Source of the DNA: Pseudomonadota bacterium
GTDB taxonomy: Bacteria; Pseudomonadota; Alphaproteobacteria; Reyranellales; Reyranellaceae
Reading direction: 5' to 3'
Length of the DNA stretch: 64,000 bases
Assembly (NCBI GenBank): GCA_018240745.1
Contig: JAFEFF010000172.1
Location: 1 to 64,000 of the forward strand
The position numbers and the translations under genes were made by a program. The notes under the pieces are model-generated. The model was not told the origin of the DNA, made no database searches, and saw only the letters and a program-made list of their open reading frames with translations. Of the stretch, positions 57,966 to 64,000 are shown in pieces (within the stretch, counting starts at the first letter, position 1; each line of letters starts with the position of its first letter).

Positions 57966-60900
57966 TCAGTCGGCGGCACGCGCACCCGCTTCGCCGGGCG
58001 CCTGATCCTTGGCCGGCACGTTCGCGGGAATCTCGCCGGTGGGGCGCCGGCGCTTGCCGCTCAGCCAGTGGGCGAAGCGATCGAAGTAGAGGTAGATGAC
58101 CGGCGTCGTGTAGAGGGTCAGCCACTGCGACACCAGCAGGCCGCCGACGATGGCGATGCCGAGCGGCCGGCGCAGCTCGGAGCCGGCACCCTGGCCGAGG
58201 GCGAGCGGCAGCCCGCCGCCGATCGCGGCAAAGGTCGTCATCATGATCGGCCGGAAGCGCAGCAGGCAGGCTTCGTGGATCGCCTCCTGCGGACTCTTGC
58301 CGTGGGTGCGTTCGGCTTCGAGCGCGAAGTCGATCATCATGATCGCGTTCTTCTTGACGATGCCGATCAGCAGGATGATGCCGATCAGGGCGATGACGCT
58401 GAGATCGTAGCCCGTGATCATCAGCGCCAGCAGTGCGCCGACACCGGCCGACGGCAGCGCCGACAGGATCGTGATCGGATGCACGTAGCTCTCGTAGAGC
58501 ATGCCGAGCACGATGTAGACGGCGAGGATCGCGGCGGCGATCAGGAACGGCGTCGACGACAGCGAGGACTGGAACGCCTGGGCCGTGCCCTGGAAGCTGC
58601 CGTCCAGCGTGATCGGAGTCCTGAGATCGGCCTCCATGCGCTTGATGGCGTCGACCGCCTGGCCGAGCGCCACCCCCGGCGCGAGGTTGAAGGAGAGCGT
58701 GACGGCGGGGAACTGACCCTGGTGGCTGATGGTCAGGGGCGCAATCCTGTTGGTGAAATGCGCCACCGTGCTCAGCGGTATCTGGGCGCCGTTCGCCCCG
58801 GGCACATACAGACGCGACAGGGAGGTCGGATCCCTGGTGAAGTCGGGTTGCGCCTCCAGCACGACCTTGTACTGGGTGCTCGAGGTGTAGATGGTCGCCA
58901 CCTGGCGCTGGCCGAAGGCGTCGTACAGCGTCTGGTCGATCGTGGCGAGCGACAGGCCAAGGCGTGAGGCCGTGTCGCGGTCGATGTCGATCGCGACGTG
59001 CGGCGAGGCGATCTGCTGGTCGGACGCGACGTCCTGGAGCTGCGGCAGCTTCGCCATATGATCCTCGATGATCGGCGCCCAGTGATTGAGCTCGTCCGAA
59101 TCGGTCGAGGTGAGGGTGTACTGGAACTCGGTCTTGCTGAGGCGGCCGCCGACATTGATGTCCTGGCCGGCCTGCATGAAGTACTTCACTCCCGGCACCT
59201 GGGCCACTTTCGGCCTGAGCCGCTGGATGACCTTCTGCGCCGAATCGCCCGGCCGCTCGGCGAACGGCTTGAGCTGGATGAACATGCGGGCGCTGTTCTC
59301 GGCCGAATTGCCGCCGGTCGAGCCGACGAAGCCGACGACACCGCTGACCGCCCGGTCCTGCTTGATGATGTCGGCGAGCTGGTTGGCGAGCTTGGACATC
59401 GCGTAGAAGGAGATGTCCTGGCGCGCCTCGGCCTGGCCGAAGATGAAGCCGGTATCCTGCTCGGGGAAGAAGCCCTTGGGGATGGTGACGTAAAGGTAGC
59501 CGGTGACGACGATCAACGCGATGGTCGACATCAGGGCGATGAACCGGTGGCGAAAAACCATGTTCAGCCCGCGGTCGTAGGCCCGCACCGCCCCGTTGAA
59601 GATGTCCTCGCACATCTGGTTCAGCCGGCCGCGCTTCTCGTCGCTGTGACGCTTGAGGAATTGGGCGCACATCACCGGCGTCAGCGTCAGCGAGACGAAG
59701 GCCGACATGCAGACCGCGACCGTAACCACCACGGCGAACTCGCGGAACAGCCGGCCGACGATGCCGCCCATGAACAGCAGCGGGATGAACACGGCGATCA
59801 GCGAGAAGGTGATCGACACGATGGTGAAGCCGATCTGGCCCGCGCCTTTCAGCGCGGCATCGAACGGCCTCTCGCCTTCCTCGATGTAACGCACGATGTT
59901 CTCGATCATCACGATCGCATCGTCGACCACGAAGCCGACGGCGATGGTGAGGCCCATCAGCGACAGGTTGTCGATCGAATAGTCGCAGACATACATCACC
60001 CCGAACGTGCCGACGATCGCCAGCGGTACGGTGATGCTGGGGATTATGGTCGCCCAGAGGTGGCGCAGGAAGATGAAGATCACCAGCACCACGAGGCCGA
60101 CGGTCAGCATCAGCGTGAACTGCACATCGTCGACCGAATCGCGGATCGATTGCGAGCGATCCGACATCAGGGTGACGTGCACGCTCGGCGGGATCGAGGC
60201 GAGCAGCCGCGGCATCAGGGCTTTGACCCGATTGACGATCTCGACGGTATTGGCGCCGGGTTGGCGGAAGATCAGCAGCAGCTCGGCGCGCTTGCCGTTG
60301 TACCAGGCGCCGGTGCGCGGCGACTTGGTGGCGTCGATCACGTTGCCGACGTCCTGCAGCTTGACCGGCGCGCCGTTGCGATAGGCGACGATGATGTTCT
60401 TGTAGGCAGCGGCGTTGAACAGCTGGTCGTTGGTGTCCAGCATGACCGACTGATGGTCGTTCTCGAGATTTCCCTTGGGCTGGTTGACGGTCGAGGCGGT
60501 GAGGGCTGCGCGCACGTCCTCGAGCGAGATGCCGTGCGCGGCGAGAGCCGCCGGATTGGCCTGGACGCGGATCGCGAAGTCCTGCTGGCCGGCGACCAGG
60601 ACCTGCGACACGCCGGTAACGGCGGAGATCTTCTGCGCCAGGATGACGAAGGCGTAGTCGTCGACCTTGTAGAGCGGCAGGTCGTCGGACGACACGGCGT
60701 AGATCAGGACCGAGCGGTCGGCCGGGTTGACCTTGCGATAGGTCGGCGGATTGGGCAGGTCCTTGGGCAGCAGGCCGCTCGCCGCGTTGATCGCCGTCTG
60801 CACATCGGTCGCGGCGCCGTCGATCTTGCGGCCGAGGTCGAACTGCAGGGTGATCGCGGTGGCGCCCAGGCCGCTGACCGAGTTCATCGAGGCGAGCCCT

Positions 60901-61124
60901 GGAATGGCGGCGAACTGCTGCTCCAGCGGCGTTGCGACGGAGGAGGCCATCGTCTCGGGGCTGGCGCCGGGCAGGGTGGCGCTCACGGTGATGGTCGGAA
61001 AGTCGACGTTGGGGAGGGCCGACACCGGGAGCAGGCTGTAGGTCGCCGACCCGAAGACCAGCAGACCCAGCATCATCAGCGACGTGGCGATCGGCCGGCG
61101 GATATAGGTTTCGGAGATGTTCAT
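57966..61124 (-). CDS. RND multidrug efflux permease (MdtB/MdtC-like)
   Basis: 1052 residues with the AcrB layout: TM1 after MNISETYIRRPIATSLMML, large periplasmic loops at about 30-335 and 555-860, and TM groups at 337-535 and 865-1025. The TM4 proton-relay acids are in GFVVDDAIVMIENIVR, and the C-half copy LIGIVKKNAIMMIDFALEAE has the KN form of MdtB/C-type pumps. Trimeric inner-membrane proton antiporter working with the adaptor encoded just upstream. No outer-membrane channel gene is present here. Confidence 0.93.
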   Translation of the reverse strand: MNISETYIRRPIATSLMMLGLLVFGSATYSLLPVSALPNVDFPTITVSATLPGASPETMASSVATPLEQQFAAIPGLASMNSVSGLGATAITLQFDLGRKIDGAATDVQTAINAASGLLPKDLPNPPTYRKVNPADRSVLIYAVSSDDLPLYKVDDYAFVILAQKISAVTGVSQVLVAGQQDFAIRVQANPAALAAHGISLEDVRAALTASTVNQPKGNLENDHQSVMLDTNDQLFNAAAYKNIIVAYRNGAPVKLQDVGNVIDATKSPRTGAWYNGKRAELLLIFRQPGANTVEIVNRVKALMPRLLASIPPSVHVTLMSDRSQSIRDSVDDVQFTLMLTVGLVVLVIFIFLRHLWATIIPSITVPLAIVGTFGVMYVCDYSIDNLSLMGLTIAVGFVVDDAIVMIENIVRYIEEGERPFDAALKGAGQIGFTIVSITFSLIAVFIPLLFMGGIVGRLFREFAVVVTVAVCMSAFVSLTLTPVMCAQFLKRHSDEKRGRLNQMCEDIFNGAVRAYDRGLNMVFRHRFIALMSTIALIVVTGYLYVTIPKGFFPEQDTGFIFGQAEARQDISFYAMSKLANQLADIIKQDRAVSGVVGFVGSTGGNSAENSARMFIQLKPFAERPGDSAQKVIQRLRPKVAQVPGVKYFMQAGQDINVGGRLSKTEFQYTLTSTDSDELNHWAPIIEDHMAKLPQLQDVASDQQIASPHVAIDIDRDTASRLGLSLATIDQTLYDAFGQRQVATIYTSSTQYKVVLEAQPDFTRDPTSLSRLYVPGANGAQIPLSTVAHFTNRIAPLTISHQGQFPAVTLSFNLAPGVALGQAVDAIKRMEADLRTPITLDGSFQGTAQAFQSSLSSTPFLIAAAILAVYIVLGMLYESYVHPITILSALPSAGVGALLALMITGYDLSVIALIGIILLIGIVKKNAIMMIDFALEAERTHGKSPQEAIHEACLLRFRPIMMTTFAAIGGGLPLALGQGAGSELRRPLGIAIVGGLLVSQWLTLYTTPVIYLYFDRFAHWLSGKRRRPTGEIPANVPAKDQAPGEAGARAAD

Positions 61125-61132
61125 CGGCTTGG

Positions 61133-62314
61133 TCAGCCGCTCTTGCCGGGTTGCCCGCCTGGCGGCGCCGAAGTCGCGGTCGGCTGGTCGACGCGCACGC
61201 GGGCGCCGTCGGTCAGCCGGTATTGCCCGTCGGCCACGATCTTCTCACCGACCGCGACGCCCTTCGTGATCACCGCGATGCCGTCCTGCGTCGCGGCAAC
61301 CTCGAGCGCCCGACGCTCGACGGTGCCGTCGGCCCTGACGACGTAGCCGTAGGCGCCGTTGGGACCCTGCATGACCGCGCGCTGCGGCACCGTGGTCGCG
61401 TCCTTGCGGGTCGAAAGCTGCAGGCGGACGCTGACGAACTGGCCCGGCCAAAGCTGCTCGTCCTTGTTCTCGTAGGTCGCCTTCAGCCGCAACGTGCCGG
61501 TCGCCGTGTCGATCTGGTTGTCGACCAGCGTCACCTTGCCCTCGGCAAGCTTGTAGGTGTCGTCAGCGCTGTAGGCGTAGGCGGTCAGCGCTTCCCTGGC
61601 CTGGGTCTTGCGCAGATTGTGGTTGGCGTACTGCGGCACGGTGAAGTTCACGAAGATCGGCTTGATCTCGGTGATCGTCACCAGCGTGGTTCCCTGGCCC
61701 GACTGCACCAGGTTTCCGAGGTCGACCAGCCGCTGGCCGGTACGGCCGTCGATCGGCGCGCGAACGTCCGAATAGACGAGATTGAGCTTGGCGGTGTCGA
61801 TCGCCGCCTGGTCGCCGGCGATCGCGGCCTTGAGCCCGTCGACTTGCGCCTTCTGCTGGTCGTAGCTCTGGCGCGACTGGAAGCCCGGGCCGATCAGCTT
61901 GGCATAGCGCTCGAGATCGAGCTGCGCACCCTCGAGCTGCGCTTGATCGCGCTGCTTGGCCGCGACCGCGCGATCGAGCGCCGCCTGGTACGGCCGCGGG
62001 TCGATCTGAAACAGCAGATCGCCTTCCTTGACGTCCTGGCCCTCGTGAAAATCGACTTTGACGATCTGGCCGTCGACCCGCGATTTGACCGCCACGGTCT
62101 TGTAGGCCTGCACCGTGCCCAGGCCTCGAATATAGACCGGCACGTCCTGGGCGGCGGCGACCGCGACGGTGACCGGAATGCCGGCCGGACCCGACGGCGC
62201 CACCGCCGGCCGCGCCTTGTCGCGAAGGGCCTGGTCGAAGACGAAATATCCGACGGAGGCAGCCACCAGCACCACGCCGACGATCACGATGCCGGACTTC
62301 CTCAGCTTGGCCAT
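61133..62314 (-). CDS. RND efflux periplasmic adaptor subunit (MdtA-like)
   Basis: 393 residues: N-terminal membrane anchor (IVIVGVVLVAASVGYFVFDQ), lipoyl halves (VDGQIVKVDFHEGQDVKEGD and VYSDVRAPIDGRTGQRLVDL), helical hairpin about 105-185, beta-barrel (VNFTVPQYANHNLRKTQ) and membrane-proximal domain with PQRAVMQGPNGAYGYVV. Links the RND pump 8 bp downstream to an outer-membrane channel. The 185 bp upstream of it hold no gene that I can see and should carry the operon promoter. Confidence 0.93.
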   Translation of the reverse strand: MAKLRKSGIVIVGVVLVAASVGYFVFDQALRDKARPAVAPSGPAGIPVTVAVAAAQDVPVYIRGLGTVQAYKTVAVKSRVDGQIVKVDFHEGQDVKEGDLLFQIDPRPYQAALDRAVAAKQRDQAQLEGAQLDLERYAKLIGPGFQSRQSYDQQKAQVDGLKAAIAGDQAAIDTAKLNLVYSDVRAPIDGRTGQRLVDLGNLVQSGQGTTLVTITEIKPIFVNFTVPQYANHNLRKTQAREALTAYAYSADDTYKLAEGKVTLVDNQIDTATGTLRLKATYENKDEQLWPGQFVSVRLQLSTRKDATTVPQRAVMQGPNGAYGYVVRADGTVERRALEVAATQDGIAVITKGVAVGEKIVADGQYRLTDGARVRVDQPTATSAPPGGQPGKSG

Positions 62315-62499
62315 CCACCTGCCTCCGTTCCACCCCCAAGGGATACGAGACGTTCGGCCGTTTTATGTCCGCAGGGCAGCCGCATACGGGCGCAGATCGT
62401 CGCTCACGGGGTCAAAAACCTGTGATGGCGCAACAGGATACGATCACGGCCTGTTATGCTCCGAGCCGGCGGCCGCTCGGCCGGAAATCCGCATCCTGC

Positions 62500-62805
62500 C
62501 TATGGATTGTTCAGGATGCGGTCGAGCTCATCGCGCAGTTGGCGGACCGTGACGCTTTCGTTGGTGGTCAGCAGGTTCGCGACATGCCCCGGCAGCGGCT
62601 CGGAGCGTTCCGCCCGCTGCACCGCGACCTCGCTCTCGGGGTATTCCTGCGCTTCCATGCGCTGGAGCGCGTCGCGCAAGTGATAGGCCTCGCGCCGGTT
62701 GGGCTGCCGCCGGGCGCGCTCCAGTCCCGCGAGGAAGCGCGTGATCCGTCGAGCGATGTTGCCCCGTCCCGGGGCGCTGGCATCGGAACCTTCGATCATG
62801 GGCAT
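62500..62805 (-). CDS. Hypothetical protein, 101 aa
   Basis: Charged, helix-rich chain with an Arg/Glu-rich middle (RRITRFLAGLERARRQPNRR, HLRDALQRMEAQEYPESE) and close VTVRQLRDELDRILNNP. No membrane segment or signal. The start is ATG at 62805 or 62799, after TTAGGA. No family recognised. Reads toward the RND operon; divergent from the Bug gene across 141 bp. Confidence 0.55.
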   Translation of the reverse strand: MPMIEGSDASAPGRGNIARRITRFLAGLERARRQPNRREAYHLRDALQRMEAQEYPESEVAVQRAERSEPLPGHVANLLTTNESVTVRQLRDELDRILNNP

Positions 62806-62946
62806 TCAGTCCTAATCCGCCTGATGCGGGTTGGGCAAGGCAGCAGCGAGGATGAAATTGCAGCTTGAAATCCACGCTGCACGCCTTGCGGCGGCAGTCC
62901 GGGTTGGCGATGCTGCATCTCACCTTGGTTGGGGGCTGAACTGTCC

Positions 62947-63927
62947 GTGAAACGTCGAGCCTGTCTTGCAGCGGGTGCGCTGGCTGTACCGGCGCTGTTG
63001 CTTGGCCCGGCGCGGGGACAGGGCCTGCCGCGCGAGAAGGACGTGCGCATCTTCGTCGGCTTCGAGCAGGGTGGGGGCGCCGATTCCGTGGCGCGCGCCA
63101 TTGCCGTGCAGTTGCAGCGCCGGACCAGCCGCCGGGTGATCATCGAGAATCGCACAGGCCAGTATGGCGCCATGCCGGGCGAGGTGGTCAGGAAGGCGCC
63201 GCCCGACGGAACCGAACTCGCGCTGCTGTCGTCGACGACCCTGGTTTCCCGGCTCGCCACCAAGAACTTCCCGTTCGATCCGGTGCGCGATCTCACGCCG
63301 ATCGCCAAGGTCGGCACTTTCCCGATCGCCTTCGCGGTGTCGCCGCTGGTGCAGGTCGATTCGTTCAAGGAGTACATCGACTGGGTGCGCGACGGCGACG
63401 CGCAGCGCCATCGCATTGCCGTGTCGTCCAACACGACCTTCATCGAGGTGCTGAACGTGCTGCTGCGCCGCTCGATCGGCGAGCGGCTCGAGCCGGTGTC
63501 CTATCGCGGCGTCGTCGCCATCCTGGGCGACATGCGGGACGGCCGGATTCCCGCCGGCGTGAACACGCTCACCTCACTGCTGCCGCCGCATCGCGGCCGC
63601 CGCTGCCGTATCCTGATGATCACCGGCAGCCGCCGGCTCCAGGTCGCACCCGATATCCCGACGGCTGCGGAGCTGGGCTATCCGACTCTCGACATGGAGG
63701 AATGGTTCGCGTTCTTCGGGCCGCCCGGCATGCCGGCCGAGATGGTCGAGCAGCTGAACCGCCGCCTGCGCAGCGTGATCGACGATCAGGAAGTGGTCGC
63801 GCTGATGCGGCCGCTCGGCCTGGAAGTCGATACCGGCTCGCCCCAGGAGCTGGTGGCGTTGATCGAAGAGCACCGACGCATCTGGCAGGCCCGCATGGCG
63901 GCCACCGGGGTCCAGGCGTCGAATTAG
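62947..63927 (+). CDS. Bug/TctC-family periplasmic solute receptor (divergent member)
   Basis: 326 residues from a GTG at 62947 (VKRRACLAAGALAVPALLL leader, cleavage near GQGLP). Bug signatures are degraded but recognisable: DVRIFVGFEQGGGADSVARA in place of the usual GFPPGG, VIIENRTGQYGAMPGEVV, PDIPTAAELGYPTLDMEEW and close HRRIWQARMAATG. The ligand-contact loop after residue 35 is unusual, so its ligand may differ from the receptor at 35023. Confidence 0.87.
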   Translation: MKRRACLAAGALAVPALLLGPARGQGLPREKDVRIFVGFEQGGGADSVARAIAVQLQRRTSRRVIIENRTGQYGAMPGEVVRKAPPDGTELALLSSTTLVSRLATKNFPFDPVRDLTPIAKVGTFPIAFAVSPLVQVDSFKEYIDWVRDGDAQRHRIAVSSNTTFIEVLNVLLRRSIGERLEPVSYRGVVAILGDMRDGRIPAGVNTLTSLLPPHRGRRCRILMITGSRRLQVAPDIPTAAELGYPTLDMEEWFAFFGPPGMPAEMVEQLNRRLRSVIDDQEVVALMRPLGLEVDTGSPQELVALIEEHRRIWQARMAATGVQASN

Positions 63928-63930
63928 CCT

Positions 63931-64000
63931 TCATTCCGCCGCCTGCACCCGCTTGTCCGAGGCCGGGGAGATGTTCTTCATCGTGCCGCCGTAGCGATCG
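63931..64000 (-). CDS. C-terminal tail of an unidentified gene (cut by window edge)
   Basis: Only the last 22 codons are visible: RYGGTMKNISPASDKRVQAA with a final E and TGA at 63931. Convergent with the Bug gene (3-bp gap). Too short to assign a family. Confidence 0.5.
   Translation of the reverse strand, partial: DRYGGTMKNISPASDKRVQAAE

Overview
The window is a GC-rich stretch of an alphaproteobacterial chromosome. Long open frames run antisense to most genes, start codons include GTG and TTG, and the gene content is that of a soil or freshwater heterotroph: Bug/TctC solute receptors, COG2984 receptors, amidases, LLM oxidoreductases and a branched-chain-type ABC importer. A Reyranella- or Bradyrhizobium-like member of Rhodospirillales/Hyphomicrobiales fits, but this is inferred from gene families only. 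I saw no rRNA, tRNA, CRISPR array, transposase or phage gene.

Layout. 1-7390: a cut-off S9A oligopeptidase, an HpcH/HpaI-type aldolase, a D-2-hydroxyacid dehydrogenase, a FecR/DUF6600 secreted protein with a huge proline tail, an unknown protein, an LLM flavin oxidoreductase and a VOC protein. 7391-13860: a signalling operon holding a Cache-HAMP-triple-GAF histidine kinase, a single receiver, a receiver-adenylate/guanylate cyclase and a COG2984 binding protein, with decayed binding-protein pieces on both sides. 13971-18609: an aldehyde dehydrogenase; an operon on the other strand of thioesterase, GatC/AtzG-like small subunit and amidase; then HU with a clear terminator. 18624-26751: an aminotransferase, a YdcF protein, a THI5-like receptor with an acyl-CoA dehydrogenase and a cysteine-dioxygenase-like cupin, a secreted trypsin-like protein, and a divergent pair of DJ-1/PfpI-fold genes. 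26756-37662: a tiny lipoprotein, an MFS exporter, a TauD dioxygenase, a serine hydrolase, an SDR, a second amidase, an MBL hydrolase with a NIPSNAP protein, a Bug receptor, an alpha/beta hydrolase and a 2OG-Fe(II) oxygenase.

37856-43062 is the clearest metabolic unit: a periplasmic PQQ-type sugar/sorbosone dehydrogenase, a di-haem cytochrome c, then pqqA-B-C-D-E. Cofactor synthesis, a likely user of the cofactor and a likely electron acceptor are therefore consecutive on one strand. 43067-48521 holds a cupin, DUF2255, a LysR regulator, CMD-type proteins, an alcohol dehydrogenase broken by two single-base frameshifts, and an MFS gene overlapping its downstream neighbour by 86 bp. 48983-52762 holds a secreted MetX-like hydrolase with an ACS-type MFS carrier, and a LivJ-like receptor. 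54473-57746 is livG-F-H-M. 57709-62314 is an RND efflux pair with a small membrane protein. The window ends with an unknown protein, another Bug receptor and the tail of an unidentified gene.

Several convergent gene junctions carry palindromic elements, some of which look like members of dispersed repeat families. The items most worth a second look are the sensor-cyclase operon with its exact 510-bp GAF repeats and decayed receptor copy, the two-hit alcohol dehydrogenase, the amidase with a GatC-like partner, and a helically phased GTGGA array in a 461-bp intergenic region.
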